DNA of 64,000 bases from Reichenbachiella agarivorans (GCF_025502585.1 NZ_CP106679.1:3317501-3381500); one strand, 5' to 3'; shown: positions 15,943-26,354, counted from the stretch's first letter. The notes: generated by a model not told the origin, from the sequence alone. Numbers and translations are program-made.

Positions 15943-18711
15943 ATGAACAGAATTCTATCAGAAGTAAAGGAAAAACTAGGTAAGCCCTATTATGATTTTG
16001 AGTTTTTACTGGAATGTCTCAAGGACATACTTGAGCAGAATGGAGAGGCTGAGATAGCCAAGGATATTCCATTTTTGAATGACTTTCCATTCAAATCTGG
16101 AGAAGAAATGTCTTCAAAACATATTCAGCTTTACTCGTTGGTCTTTCAACTCGTCAATATGGTAGAAGTCAATGGTGCTGTCCAAAACCGACGAAGAGTA
16201 GAAAACGAATTGGACTACCATGCAGTCAATGGTTTGTTTGCTAGCAATATCAACAATCTACTCACCAATAAAATAACCGAGCAAGACATATTGAGAAAAC
16301 TGCCAGATACGGTGGTAGAACCCGTCTTGACTGCTCACCCTACCGAAGCAAAACGAGCGACGGTTCTAGAACATCATAGAGATCTTTATTTGCTATTGGT
16401 CAACAGAGAAAACAAAATGTTCTCTGACAATGAATTGCTCAATATCAGACACAATATCAAGTTGGCATTGTATCGGATCTGGAAGACGGGGGAGATTTAC
16501 CTAGAGAAACCAGACGTACATTCTGAACTTAGAAATATTCTCCATTATTTGGTCAACGTATTTCCAAAAGTGATTCCAGTATTGGACAGAAGGCTCATAC
16601 AGGCATGGTCTTCCTGTGGACTGGACAAGAAGTCACTGTTGGAGAACCATGCTTTTCCTAAGATCAGTTTTGGTAATTGGGTAGGAGGAGACAGAGATGG
16701 CCATCCTTTGGTTACCGAGCAAGTGACAGAAGAAACCTTGCAAGCTCTTCGATTGAACGCTTTTGTAGTGATGAACCGAAATTTGACCACTTTGGTCAAA
16801 CACTTGAGTTTTACACATTCTGTAGATGAGTGTAGCCAAGAATTTCAAGAGCGTGTAAACGAGATGATCAGCGATTTGGGAGATCTTGGTTTGGATTCAT
16901 TTAATAGAAACAAAGAAGAGTGCTTCAGACAATTTGCCAATTTGATCATAGCTAAAATGCCGATCATTCTCGAAAGGGGACATGCAACCGAACTGACAGA
17001 AGAAGCAGGTAGGTATGTACTGGCTCAGGATATGCTAGATGACCTCAACCTGTTGAAGAAAGAGCTAATCAGTTTTGGCGCACAATCAATCGCGTATGAT
17101 GATGTCAACCTGTCTATCAGGAGTTTGGAGACTTTCGGTTTCCACTTGGCCAAGTTGGATGTGAGACAAAACAGTGCGTTTCATGACAAGGCCATAGAGC
17201 AGCTTTTGGAAGCGGCGCAGGTAGAAGATCATAATTTCTCCGAATGGAGTGAAGAAAAAAGGGTGGCGTTCCTGACACAGGAGTTGAAATCTAGCCGTCC
17301 CTTTACGCATCAAAATGCAGTTTTGGGACCCAATGCATCTGCTGTAATCTCATGCTACAGAGTGGTAGAAGCACACGTAAATAAATACGGGACAGATGGA
17401 ATAGGGTCATTCATCGTCAGTATGACTAGGTCTGTTTCGGATTTGCTGTCAGTTTACTTACTGGCAAGAGAGGCTGGTTTGGTTAGAAATACTGAAGAGG
17501 GTTTGGTCTGTCGAGTACCTGTAGTGCCGCTGTTGGAGACCATAGAAGACTTGCAGCATGGGGTATCTATTATGGAAGGTTTCTTGGCCCATGAATTCAC
17601 TCAAAGGAGCCTAAGGTACCTGAAAGAGAAGAAAGGTCTAGCAAGACTGAGTCAGCAGATCATGGTGGGGTACAGTGATAGTAACAAGGACGGAGGGATC
17701 ATTGCCAGTCAGTGGAATCTCTACCGCTCACAGTACTTATTGGCTGAACTGGCCGAAAAGCATGAGGTGGATTTGGTGTTCTTTCATGGTAAAGGGGGAT
17801 CAATCAGTAGAGGGTCTGGACCTACCCATTATTTTATCAAAGCATTGCCATACCAGTCTATCAAGCACAACATTCGTCTGACAGAGCAAGGAGAAACCAT
17901 TGCGCAGAAATACGAAAACAAAGTTAATGCAGAGTACAATTTGGAATTGCTAGTTGCCAATTCACTTTCCAAGAGTCTTCATGACGAGCAGACAGAAAGG
18001 GTGTATCACCCACAAGCTGAGATCTTGGATGTGTTGGCGGCAGAGAGTAAAGAACATTACGAAAAACTGACACACGAAGAAGGGTTTGTCAAGTATTTTA
18101 GACAAGCAACACCTATTGATGCCATCGAAACGAGTAAAATAGGTTCTAGACCTGCCAAGCGTACAGGAGCCAATACTTTAGAGGATTTGAGAGCGATTCC
18201 ATGGGTGTTTTCCTGGAGTCAGTCTCGTTACCACATGACCAGCTGGTATGGTGTAGGCACAGCCTTTACCAACCTGAAGAAAAAGTCTCCAGAAAAGTAC
18301 AACGAATTCAAAAAGGCCATCATTAGTGACACCTTTATCAGATACGTATTGACCAATGTAGATACTTCATTGGCTGCAACAGATGAAGGTATCATGAAGT
18401 CCTATGCTGAGTTAGTAGAGGATGTCAGCTTGAGAGATAAGTTCTTGGGAATGTTCTTGAATGAATTCAAATTAACCAGAGATGTCTTGTTTGATTTGTT
18501 GGGAGAAGGAATAGAAGTGAGGAGAAAAAACCATCATTACTCTAATCATCTAAGAGCACCTTTGATGAAACATTTGCATGAGAAGCAGATTCAGTTATTG
18601 AAACTCTGGAGGAAACAAAAAGAGGAAGGAGATGCGAAAAGTGCAGATACACAGATCGAATTGATGTTAACAATCAATGCAATAGCAAGCGCAATGAGAA
18701 ATACAGGTTGA
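15943..18711 (+). CDS. ppc: Phosphoenolpyruvate carboxylase
   Basis: Catalyses PEP + bicarbonate to oxaloacetate + phosphate, the anaplerotic feed of the TCA cycle. The enzyme has 922 residues from the ATG at 15943 (MNRILSEVKEKLG); an upstream in-frame TTG at 15904 is not used by the family. Conserved blocks are VLTAHPTEAKR (catalytic His), GNWVGGDRDGHP, GYSDSNKDGG, FFHGKGGSISRGSGPTHY, and RAIPWVFSWSQSRY near the C-terminal third; the C-terminus ends in MRNTG as in other bacterial PEPCs. It is full length. It stands alone with its own terminator. Confidence 0.96.
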   Translation: MNRILSEVKEKLGKPYYDFEFLLECLKDILEQNGEAEIAKDIPFLNDFPFKSGEEMSSKHIQLYSLVFQLVNMVEVNGAVQNRRRVENELDYHAVNGLFASNINNLLTNKITEQDILRKLPDTVVEPVLTAHPTEAKRATVLEHHRDLYLLLVNRENKMFSDNELLNIRHNIKLALYRIWKTGEIYLEKPDVHSELRNILHYLVNVFPKVIPVLDRRLIQAWSSCGLDKKSLLENHAFPKISFGNWVGGDRDGHPLVTEQVTEETLQALRLNAFVVMNRNLTTLVKHLSFTHSVDECSQEFQERVNEMISDLGDLGLDSFNRNKEECFRQFANLIIAKMPIILERGHATELTEEAGRYVLAQDMLDDLNLLKKELISFGAQSIAYDDVNLSIRSLETFGFHLAKLDVRQNSAFHDKAIEQLLEAAQVEDHNFSEWSEEKRVAFLTQELKSSRPFTHQNAVLGPNASAVISCYRVVEAHVNKYGTDGIGSFIVSMTRSVSDLLSVYLLAREAGLVRNTEEGLVCRVPVVPLLETIEDLQHGVSIMEGFLAHEFTQRSLRYLKEKKGLARLSQQIMVGYSDSNKDGGIIASQWNLYRSQYLLAELAEKHEVDLVFFHGKGGSISRGSGPTHYFIKALPYQSIKHNIRLTEQGETIAQKYENKVNAEYNLELLVANSLSKSLHDEQTERVYHPQAEILDVLAAESKEHYEKLTHEEGFVKYFRQATPIDAIETSKIGSRPAKRTGANTLEDLRAIPWVFSWSQSRYHMTSWYGVGTAFTNLKKKSPEKYNEFKKAIISDTFIRYVLTNVDTSLAATDEGIMKSYAELVEDVSLRDKFLGMFLNEFKLTRDVLFDLLGEGIEVRRKNHHYSNHLRAPLMKHLHEKQIQLLKLWRKQKEEGDAKSADTQIELMLTINAIASAMRNTG

Positions 18712-18735
18712 TATCAGCCTACAAATACTATCAAG

Positions 18736-18764
18736 AAGGGGAATCACAAGATTCCCTTTTTTTT
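18736..18764 (+). terminator. Terminator after ppc
   Basis: Hairpin AAGGGGAATC-ACAA-GATTCCCTTT followed by a run of eight or more T. It ends where the convergent small gene ends (stop codon complement at 18763-18765). Confidence 0.85.
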
Positions 18765-18921
18765 AGCTAAAGTTGCTTATATACATTTTGCATTGTGCTT
18801 CCGCTCCTATGAACATGATGCTGTGACCTTTGAGTACCAACCAAGCGTTATCTTCCTTGCTGAATTTAAGCTTCAGTGTTGATTCTTTGTCATTGTCTTT
18901 GAAAAAGAGAGATCGTATCAT
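18763..18921 (-). CDS. Small 52-residue protein
   Basis: An open frame of 52 codons from an ATG at 18921 to a TAA at 18763, convergent with ppc. The product begins MIRSLFFKDNDKESTLKLKF and continues KEDNAWLVLKGHSIMFIGA, ending YISNFS. The alternation of charged and hydrophobic residues suggests one small beta-rich fold; there is no signal peptide or membrane helix. The stop overlaps the T-run shared with the ppc terminator. The upstream DNA is very AT-rich with possible TA-type promoter boxes. It may be a genuine small protein; I do not recognise it. Confidence 0.5.
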   Translation of the reverse strand: MIRSLFFKDNDKESTLKLKFSKEDNAWLVLKGHSIMFIGAEAQCKMYISNFS

Positions 18922-19435
18922 TTTGCTTAGATTTAATATAATAATATAAAGTTAATCAGACAATTTGAATAATCAAAGAATATATTGGAAAGATGCAATT
19001 ATTTTGTTTTTGAATAAGAATTTTAATGTCATTTCATGTCTAAATTCAATTAGTATCAAGGTAATATAGGTTTTTGATCGAGGAGTTTGTTTCACTTAGT
19101 GACGATGAGAATGGCTAGTTATTCTTAAATAAGGCGTCTTCATTCGAAGTATGCCTGAGGCATTACATTATAGAAAGTATTGAAATAGTAATATTTATTA
19201 ATACAATACAATTTGAAGGGATGTTGATTGTGCTATCCTATACGTAGAAGAAATCCATTAATTAGTCGAAAAATGAAGCAGTTTTGTCAAGAAAATCTTT
19301 GTAAAGCTTGTTATTATAAGCATATTGTAACAGACTTATGAATTCTGAAATTATTAGAAAATTAATAAATTGAAATTGCTCAATGTTCGTATTTTCGCAG
19401 ATCGGTTCATTTGAACAAATGCCGGTATAAAAGTT
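18922..19435 (+). other. AT-rich intergenic stretch, no gene seen
   Basis: About 510 bp of AT-rich DNA upstream of the histidine kinase gene. I see one small palindrome (TGCCTGAGGCA near 19150) and no open frame with coding character, no RNA gene and no terminator. It probably holds the promoter of the kinase operon. Confidence 0.5.
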
Positions 19436-22120
19436 ATGAGAAAGGTTCTATCAATATTTTTATTGACAACTCTATTGTCTTCTATTTCCCCTGTATTCTC
19501 ACAGGAGATTTCAGAGGGCGAGGCTCAGGCTTTGCTAGAAAAAACGCAGTACAACAAGAAGAGAGGAAACCTAGAAGGTGCTTTGGGATATGGACTGCTA
19601 GGTCTAGATCAAGCAGAATACTTGGGTGATGAAAATTTGATCTTCGAATTTAGAAGCATTCTGGGGGATATCTACTTGTCCAAGAAGGATTACAAACGAT
19701 CAATCAACTATTTTTTGGGGATAGTCCTGTCAGCCAAAAGGACTGGAGAACAATCACAACTTGCACAAGGCTACTATTACTTGGCCGATACTTATACCCG
19801 AATGGGCGCCTACAACAAAGCAAGTGATTATTACTATCAAGTATCAGTTATATATGACAAAACGGGGTTCAAACAGGGAAAAGCTAGTGCAATTGAGTCT
19901 TTAGGAATCAATTATGTCACTTCCAATCAAACAGAAAAGGCAGTAGATACTTATGAGAGATTGCTCAAAATTGCAGTAGTAGATAAGTTGTATTCCTATG
20001 TAGGAAAGGCCCAAGAGCAATTGTTTACTCAATACATGATTCTCGGAAATACAGAAGAAGCCATCAAATATGGTGTCCTGTATTATGAAAGGATCAAAGA
20101 TAGGGGCAATAATGACCGTATAGCGGAAGCTGCAGATTTGCTGGCAGGTCAGTATATTTTGGCAGAGGATGATAAAAATGCATTGAAATATGCAAACATC
20201 GCTGTGCTCAAGAATCCAAATGCAGTCAACTACAAAGAGAATCAAGCGGTAGCCCTAGCCATGAACAACGAATATCAAAAGTCTATGTCTACTTTTGATG
20301 ATGCCATTGCAAAGAATGAGAAACTGCGCAAAATGTCCGATGTGGCAGAACTATACAATAGAAAGGCAGAGGTGGCCAACCAAAAGGCTGATTTTAAAAC
20401 ATCATTGAATGCATTGGAAAAGGCGGAGGAAATAGCTGTTAGTAAAAATTCTAAAGAGATTCTACTCGACACCTATAAATTCTATGCAGATATGTATAAA
20501 AGGAAGGGTAGTACTACGCAGTATGAAGAGTATCTGAAAATGTATGAAGCAGTCAAACTTCAAGTCGGAAATAATGATACAATGAGATCCAAAGTATCGG
20601 CATCTCGTGAAAACCTAGCTGAGAGTTTTGAACAAGAAGCAAGAGCTCAAATTTCAAGTTCGGAAAACCAAAAATTGGCTAAGGAACGAGAAAGATTGAA
20701 ATCAGAGCAAAAAATAAAGGAACTGGAATTGTTGGAACAAAAAAGCAAGTTGCAAGAAGTAACTATGCAGCAGATTGAGTTGGAAGCACAAAAGGCAAAG
20801 CAGGAAGTCGTAATTGTAGAACAAGCTGCCAGAGCCAAACTCAATCAAGAACAACTTGATCGACTCCAACTTGAGGCAGAAATGACCCGATTGTCTGAAG
20901 CAGAGCGTCAAAAGGAGCTAGATATTTTGCAGAAGGAGAGTCAAATTCTCCAGCAGCAAAAGGAATTTGAAGCGAAGCAAGCCAAGCAAGCTAAAATTTT
21001 ACAATACATTATCATCACAGCGGCAATCACCATTTTGACGATTTTGGCAATTGCTTTCTATAGAACTTACAATACTGGTAAGACCATTCAAGAGCAGAAT
21101 CAGAACCTAGCAGAGCAACAAAAGACGATTTTGAATAGAAATATTCAACTCAAAAAGAGTTCGGAAGCCATGCTCGCTATGAACAATAAATTGAAAAAGG
21201 CACATGTCAATTTGAAAGTTCTATTGAAGAAGGAACAGTCCACACGAGAAGAGCTAGAAAAGGCTAACAAGGAAATCAAAAACACTCAAGTTCATTTGGT
21301 TCAAGCAGAAAAGATGTCTTCACTTGGCCTATTGACTGCTGGCATAGCTCATGAAATTAATAATCCAATTAATTTCGTATCTAGTGGTGCTCAGTCCTTG
21401 TTGAGGAATTTTGAGGAATTGAAGGGGTATATCGAAAACTATCAAAAAGTACTGTCACTAGACGATATAGAGCAGATTAGAAAATATAGATCCATATTGG
21501 CTGAGGATGAAGACAATTTGAATGACCTGCAAAGTAGCAGTGAGGAATTACTTGCCGATGTGAATTATGGTATTTCACGGATTACAGAGATTGTGAACGG
21601 CTTGAGGACGTTCTCACGACATGACGAAGCAGAAGTCAAAGATGCAGATATCAACGAGAGTTTTGATTCAGCATTATTGATCCTGAAAAACAAGTACAAA
21701 AACAAGGCTGAAATTGTGAAGAACATGGATGAGACCATCCCTCAGATCCAATGTTTTCCAGGTCAATTGAATCAAGTGTTTGTAAATTTGGTGAACAATG
21801 CACTAGATGCTATGGAAGATGATGGCACCATCACCATTACTACCAAAAATCTAGACGAAGACTTTATAGAAATAAGAATTCAGGATACTGGCAGTGGCAT
21901 GCCAGATCATGTTAAGGATAAAATATTTGATCCGTTCTTTACTACCAAAGATATTGGTAAAGGAACAGGCTTGGGATTGTCTATCTCTCATGGTATCATT
22001 GAAAAACACAATGGTACGATAGAAGTAGAAAGTGAATTGGGTGTGGGTACCACATTCATCATTAGACTGCCCAAAAAGTTAGAGTTAGACGAAAAAGTTT
22101 TAGAGAACCAACTGAGTTAG
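19436..22120 (+). CDS. TPR-containing sensor histidine kinase
   Basis: Membrane-bound hybrid of an extracytoplasmic TPR sensor and a histidine kinase, 894 residues. It has a signal peptide (1-22), about seven TPR units (~25-390), a long coiled coil rich in Glu/Lys/Gln (~390-515), one transmembrane helix (~520-542, ILQYIIITAAITILTILAIA) and a second coiled coil. The dimerisation/phosphoacceptor domain is MSSLGLLTAGIAHEINNPIN, with His639. The ATPase domain shows the N box NQVFVNLVNNALDAM, G1 DTGSGMP, F box FDPFFTTK and G2 GKGTGLGLSI. It is followed 18 bp later by a response regulator, its probable partner. The ligand is unknown. Confidence 0.92.
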   Translation: MRKVLSIFLLTTLLSSISPVFSQEISEGEAQALLEKTQYNKKRGNLEGALGYGLLGLDQAEYLGDENLIFEFRSILGDIYLSKKDYKRSINYFLGIVLSAKRTGEQSQLAQGYYYLADTYTRMGAYNKASDYYYQVSVIYDKTGFKQGKASAIESLGINYVTSNQTEKAVDTYERLLKIAVVDKLYSYVGKAQEQLFTQYMILGNTEEAIKYGVLYYERIKDRGNNDRIAEAADLLAGQYILAEDDKNALKYANIAVLKNPNAVNYKENQAVALAMNNEYQKSMSTFDDAIAKNEKLRKMSDVAELYNRKAEVANQKADFKTSLNALEKAEEIAVSKNSKEILLDTYKFYADMYKRKGSTTQYEEYLKMYEAVKLQVGNNDTMRSKVSASRENLAESFEQEARAQISSSENQKLAKERERLKSEQKIKELELLEQKSKLQEVTMQQIELEAQKAKQEVVIVEQAARAKLNQEQLDRLQLEAEMTRLSEAERQKELDILQKESQILQQQKEFEAKQAKQAKILQYIIITAAITILTILAIAFYRTYNTGKTIQEQNQNLAEQQKTILNRNIQLKKSSEAMLAMNNKLKKAHVNLKVLLKKEQSTREELEKANKEIKNTQVHLVQAEKMSSLGLLTAGIAHEINNPINFVSSGAQSLLRNFEELKGYIENYQKVLSLDDIEQIRKYRSILAEDEDNLNDLQSSSEELLADVNYGISRITEIVNGLRTFSRHDEAEVKDADINESFDSALLILKNKYKNKAEIVKNMDETIPQIQCFPGQLNQVFVNLVNNALDAMEDDGTITITTKNLDEDFIEIRIQDTGSGMPDHVKDKIFDPFFTTKDIGKGTGLGLSISHGIIEKHNGTIEVESELGVGTTFIIRLPKKLELDEKVLENQLS

Positions 22121-22138
22121 GTTAGAGAGGATACGATT

Positions 22139-23278
22139 ATGGAATTAGTATTACAACGTCCAGAGAAGAAGGAAACCGTCAAAAAATATAGTGTACTATA
22201 TGTGGATGATGAACCAGTGAACCTACGGATTTTTCAACATGCGTTTAAACGTGATTACAATGTGTTCACGGCAGTGAATGGCTATGATGCTTTGGAGCTA
22301 TTGAATGAAGAAAAGATTGATTTGATCATCACAGACCAACAGATGCCACGTATGTCTGGTGTAGATTTGCTAGCCAAGATAGTACCAAAACACCCCAATA
22401 TCATCCGGATGATTATGACTGGATTTAGTGATATTGGCGCAATCATTCGTGCTGTCAACGAGTTTGGTTTGGATAAATACTTGGTCAAGCCATGGGATCG
22501 AGACCAACTCAAGGTTGAGTTTGACAAGGCGTTAGAAAAGAAGGAAAAGGAAGGAGATCGTCCTGCCAATCATGTGAACGAATCGGTCATTAAGATGAAT
22601 GATTCAATTTTGCCACGACAGTCAGATTTACAAGACCTAATTGCAGAGAGTTTTATCTTGTATGACAACAATATGAATAATAAATATTCTTATTGGTTTG
22701 GTGAAAAAGACGAAAAGGTGGTGGTTGCTTTTTTCAATACTGAAAGCAACAAAGCAGCCTCTCTGGCTCTCAAGTCTTATATTAGTTTGTCTCTTTCTGA
22801 GATTATCTACAAAGGAGTAGGTACAGATACTTCTTTGATCCTGACGCAGTTGTTTGCAAAGATTAGAAGCAAGTTTGCAGATGCTAATGATTTGGTAGAA
22901 TCTCTGGACATATCTATTGCAGTTTTAGATCAGTCTAGCAGGGTGATGACATTTAGTGGTGCCAACCAAAACATCTATTATTTTGATGAGAATGATAAAC
23001 TGAAAATGCTCAATGGTGATTCGCAATCTTTTCATTTGAAGGATAACAATATGCCTGATTTGAAAGTTGTATCTGCATCGCAGATCACTGAAGCATATTT
23101 TATTTCTAAGAATATGGTCAATCAGATTATTCCTTCTAGCAATTCAGCAACAGAAGGGGTATCTTTTTTACAGTATATGAGAGGTATGCGTGGCAAGTCT
23201 ATGGTAGAACAGGCTCAAGATATTGCCAATCAACTGACAGGGGACAAGTCAAAATGTATGCTAGGTATTCATCTGTAA
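22139..23278 (+). CDS. Response regulator with SpoIIE-like output domain
   Basis: A 379-residue cytoplasmic protein. The receiver (residues ~16-130) has DDE (23-25), phosphoacceptor Asp66 in LIITDQQMP, Thr94 in MIMTG and Lys117 in YLVKPWD. The C-terminal ~190 residues match the PP2C/SpoIIE-like phosphatase layout (ILTQLFAKIRSKF, SLDISIAVLDQSSRVMTFSGANQNIYYF), but metal-binding Asp residues look partly replaced and the terminal D-G motif is not evident, so catalytic activity is doubtful. The gene follows the TPR kinase by 18 bp; together they form a two-component pair that probably controls a protein partner rather than DNA. Confidence 0.85.
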   Translation: MELVLQRPEKKETVKKYSVLYVDDEPVNLRIFQHAFKRDYNVFTAVNGYDALELLNEEKIDLIITDQQMPRMSGVDLLAKIVPKHPNIIRMIMTGFSDIGAIIRAVNEFGLDKYLVKPWDRDQLKVEFDKALEKKEKEGDRPANHVNESVIKMNDSILPRQSDLQDLIAESFILYDNNMNNKYSYWFGEKDEKVVVAFFNTESNKAASLALKSYISLSLSEIIYKGVGTDTSLILTQLFAKIRSKFADANDLVESLDISIAVLDQSSRVMTFSGANQNIYYFDENDKLKMLNGDSQSFHLKDNNMPDLKVVSASQITEAYFISKNMVNQIIPSSNSATEGVSFLQYMRGMRGKSMVEQAQDIANQLTGDKSKCMLGIHL

Positions 23279-23355
23279 GAAGATCAATACAGCTAAGCTT
23301 TGACTCCATTGTGAGTTAATATTTGATATAAACCCATTGCATTTAATTGAGAAAA

Positions 23356-24171
23356 ATGACTAGTCAATCGGCTATATTTTTTCTATGTATGTGTTTGTAT
23401 TGTTTTTCAACCAGTAGTGATTGTTTCGGACAAAATTTGACCGAAAGAGAAGTCGAGGTTGGTGAAACCATGCAACAATATATCATGGAAAACCACATTG
23501 GAGAGATAGAAAACATGATCCATAAGTTGGCTGTGTCTAAGCCTTTCTTGGATCAGTTTGTAAGCGAAGAAGAGCGTCATCTCAACAATGTCGGTAAGAT
23601 CAAAAGGGGAGATGTGAGGATCGGTGAAGATGTGGACGTATCTGTAAGGCATATTACTGAGCATCAGACTTTTACCATGATCCTGGTGCCTATTAGTATT
23701 TACAGTTTGGCTATTTATGATACACTGCTATTCTCGGTCATAGAAGTCTCGGACGCATGGCTGGAAAGAGAGTTTCCTTATGTCGATTATACCAATGATT
23801 CTATCAAATCATCCCTTCTTTCACTCAAAAATCACGAATTACTAGCCAATCACTTGTACTCCCAAGCTATGAAGCAAACCCGCGCGGAAATTGGAAAAGT
23901 GAAGGTTGATCTCAAGGAGTCTTATATCACTACCAATAGTGTGACAGAGCATGTATCTAACTTGGATGAAGAAGAAAAAAGACAAATTCGAAATCATTGG
24001 GGCCTGTTGAAGAAGGCATTTACCCATGACATAGAGCTCAATGTGGAGTTTAATATTTATGTGTTCGGATTCAATGATCTGGAGGTTGCTTGTAGCAACA
24101 AGAGGGGGGACTTTACGGTGAAAATTACACCTACCAATATTTTTCAGAGGCATCACTTTGTTGAGGATTAA
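23356..24171 (+). CDS. Exported protein of unknown function
   Basis: A 271-residue protein from the ATG at 23356 (an in-frame TTG at 23347 is not preferred). The N-terminus has a signal peptide with two Cys (residues about 9-25, FLCMCLYCFSTSSDCFG), which could be a weak lipobox but has no clean L-x-G/A-C. The mature part is mostly helical with charged surfaces and one hydrophobic segment near residue 115 (FTMILVPISIYSLAIYDTLL) that could be a membrane helix. I do not recognise the family. It follows the kinase/regulator pair on the same strand with a 77-bp gap and its last 4 bp overlap the convergent glycosyltransferase gene. Confidence 0.65.
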   Translation: MTSQSAIFFLCMCLYCFSTSSDCFGQNLTEREVEVGETMQQYIMENHIGEIENMIHKLAVSKPFLDQFVSEEERHLNNVGKIKRGDVRIGEDVDVSVRHITEHQTFTMILVPISIYSLAIYDTLLFSVIEVSDAWLEREFPYVDYTNDSIKSSLLSLKNHELLANHLYSQAMKQTRAEIGKVKVDLKESYITTNSVTEHVSNLDEEEKRQIRNHWGLLKKAFTHDIELNVEFNIYVFGFNDLEVACSNKRGDFTVKITPTNIFQRHHFVED

Positions 24172-25190
24172 CCTGCAATAAGATAGTTGGTTCCTTCCTT
24201 GTATCCTTTTTCATTTAGGTAGCCACGTACTTCATCTCTTCGGCCTCTGTTGGTAATGTAGCTAACAATGAATGGTTGTTTAGAGAGATCGATTTCATGA
24301 AAATGAACACATTCATATCCTGGGATTTGTTTGTTTTTCTTGATGTCAATGTAGCCTCTGATGACAATGCCATGCTTTTCTAGGAACTTGCTCCTAGTCA
24401 AGGCCAATTTACCCGCGCCCCAAATCCATACTTCATGTGTTTTTTGCTGAATGGCTTGTGCTAAATAGATGGATTTAAGAGTAAAAAAGGCTTCTGTTCT
24501 GTACCTGTCATCTGATCTTGTAAGTCTTTGAGGGGAATCATACCATGTCAGTAGTCTATCTTTTAATTTTTCTATTCGGCAACCCAATTCAAGTGCTCTA
24601 AGAAACCATTCGTAATCCTCTGGAAAATCACCTTCTCTGTAATTTCCTACTTTGTTTGCAATGTCTTTGGTGAAGAATAGTGTGGGATTGACAACCGGAA
24701 ATTCCACAAAGCGATTGAGTTTAATCTCGTTTGTCGCAGTGACCGAATTGCTCCAGTTTACAAAATGTTCAAAGCCCGTATCAATTAGTTTTGATTTATT
24801 TTTGTAGTCTACACAACAAGCTGAGATGTCAATATGCGGGTTGGACTGTAGGTGGTAGAGTTGTTTGGAAATCCTCTGGGGATGTGACAGGTCATCAGCG
24901 TCCATTCTGGCTATGTACGCTCCTGTAGCATGTTTGAGTCCAAGATTAGCCGCAAAAACTACACCTTGTTGAGATTCGGACAACAACCTGATACGAGTAT
25001 CATCTAGCGATAGATTTTCACAGAGAGCCAGACTGCTATCGGTCGAATTGTTGTTGATCAATAATAGTTCTAGGTTGTCATAATCCTGATGTAGGATACT
25101 CTTGACAGCAGATACAATTGTCGATTCTGCATTGAAGTAGGGAAGTATGATGGAGACTTTAGGACGTTTGCTATCGTTATTTTGCTCCAT
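24168..25190 (-). CDS. Family 2 glycosyltransferase
   Basis: A 340-residue GT-A fold enzyme. VSIILPYFNAESTIVSAVKS (residues ~11-30) and the nucleotide-binding acidic motif MDADD (~97-101) are typical, followed by PEDYEWFLRALELG, the usual acidic acceptor-site block. The C-terminal ~90 residues (VWIWGAGKLALTRSKFLEKHGI) resemble the short nucleotide-binding-like tail seen in some sugar transferases. The target glycan is unknown. It lies 36 bp downstream of thiH in the same direction, so it may be read from the thiamine operon, although its function is unrelated; no thiF is found in that place. Confidence 0.88.
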   Translation of the reverse strand: MEQNNDSKRPKVSIILPYFNAESTIVSAVKSILHQDYDNLELLLINNNSTDSSLALCENLSLDDTRIRLLSESQQGVVFAANLGLKHATGAYIARMDADDLSHPQRISKQLYHLQSNPHIDISACCVDYKNKSKLIDTGFEHFVNWSNSVTATNEIKLNRFVEFPVVNPTLFFTKDIANKVGNYREGDFPEDYEWFLRALELGCRIEKLKDRLLTWYDSPQRLTRSDDRYRTEAFFTLKSIYLAQAIQQKTHEVWIWGAGKLALTRSKFLEKHGIVIRGYIDIKKNKQIPGYECVHFHEIDLSKQPFIVSYITNRGRRDEVRGYLNEKGYKEGTNYLIAG

Positions 25191-25226
25191 CTATTTAAGA
25201 AGATCTTCCCGATCCGTTTTGGTGAA

Positions 25227-26354
25227 TCAAAGCATTGAATGAGCTGTCTCCAAAGCCAAATCCCAATCTTTCCATACAGGTTCATATCCATTTTGGATGA
25301 GCATGTTTTGGATTGTCTGTGGGCTTCTATCATCTGAGATTTCGAATTGCTCCAAGGACTGCGGCTCTACGGCATATCCTCCAGGATTGGTTTTAGATCC
25401 CGCGCTCATCGTCGTGATGCCGAGTTTGATGGCATGATTCCTAAAGGTATTGGTTTCTCGGGTGGATAGTGAAAGTTCAATTTCTTGGTTGAAGATTCGA
25501 TACGCACAGATGAGTTGAACCAATTCTCTATCCACCATTTCTACCTTGGGTTCTAATCCCCCAGAAAAAGGTCTCAATCTTGGGAAGGAAATGCTGTATT
25601 TGGTTTTCCAGTACATTCTCTCCAGATAGTCCAGATGCAATGCAACGAAAAAACTATCTACGCGCCAATCTTCTAGACCGATGAGCGCACCCAAACCCAT
25701 TTTGTGAATTCCAGCCCTTCCCAGTCTGTCTGGGGTTTCTAGACGGTAATCGAAATTGGATTTTTTCCCCTTGGGGTGATGCTTTTTATAATCTTCTTTA
25801 TGGTATGTTTCCTGATAGACCAGGACAGAGTGCAATCCTTGAGGGATCAGGCGTTCATAGTCTTCCTGATCCAAAGGCTGAACCTCCATGCTGAGATTGG
25901 CAAAATGAGGTCGAATCTGCTTCAAGGCTTTTTCTATGTAATCCACACCGACCGTCTGATTGGCTTCACCTGTCACCAAAAGTACATGCTGAAAACCGAG
26001 TTCCTTTAAAGCTTGGACTTCTTTATTGATTTCTACTTCATTGAGGGTTTTTCTGCGGATTTTGTTGTCTAGGCTGAAGCCGCAGTAGGTACAGATATTT
26101 TGACACTCGTTGGATAGGTAGAGCGGAGCATAGAGCTGCATGGTATTGCCAAAACGCTGCAAGGTCAACTCATGACTCATTCTTGCCATCTGCTCTAAAT
26201 AGGGTGCGGCAGCTGGTGAAATCAGCGCTTTGAAATCCTCGATGTTTCTTTCGGTTTTTTGCAACGCACGTTCTACATCTGCTGACGTTTTGCCATAGAT
26301 GGATGCTTTGACTTCATCCCAAGTATATGTGTCAAATATTCGTTTAAAGCTCAT
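25227..26354 (-). CDS. thiH: 2-iminoacetate synthase ThiH
   Basis: Radical SAM enzyme that cleaves tyrosine to dehydroglycine for the thiazole of thiamine. The 375-residue product carries the cluster motif CQNICTYC (C-x3-C-x2-C) near residues 85-92, preceded by LYLSNECQN. The C-terminal half has the ThiH block [12 protein letters not shown] and [31 protein letters not shown]. It overlaps thiG by 11 bp, as last thiamine gene of the operon. Use of ThiH rather than the oxidase ThiO fits facultative or microaerobic growth. Confidence 0.95.
   Translation of the reverse strand: MSFKRIFDTYTWDEVKASIYGKTSADVERALQKTERNIEDFKALISPAAAPYLEQMARMSHELTLQRFGNTMQLYAPLYLSNECQNICTYCGFSLDNKIRRKTLNEVEINKEVQALKELGFQHVLLVTGEANQTVGVDYIEKALKQIRPHFANLSMEVQPLDQEDYERLIPQGLHSVLVYQETYHKEDYKKHHPKGKKSNFDYRLETPDRLGRAGIHKMGLGALIGLEDWRVDSFFVALHLDYLERMYWKTKYSISFPRLRPFSGGLEPKVEMVDRELVQLICAYRIFNQEIELSLSTRETNTFRNHAIKLGITTMSAGSKTNPGGYAVEPQSLEQFEISDDRSPQTIQNMLIQNGYEPVWKDWDLALETAHSML

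Noticed and set aside
22139-23278. Diguanylate cyclase or HD-GYP output for the regulator after the TPR kinase
   Set aside because: No GGDEF, EAL or HD-GYP motif; the pattern is SpoIIE-like.
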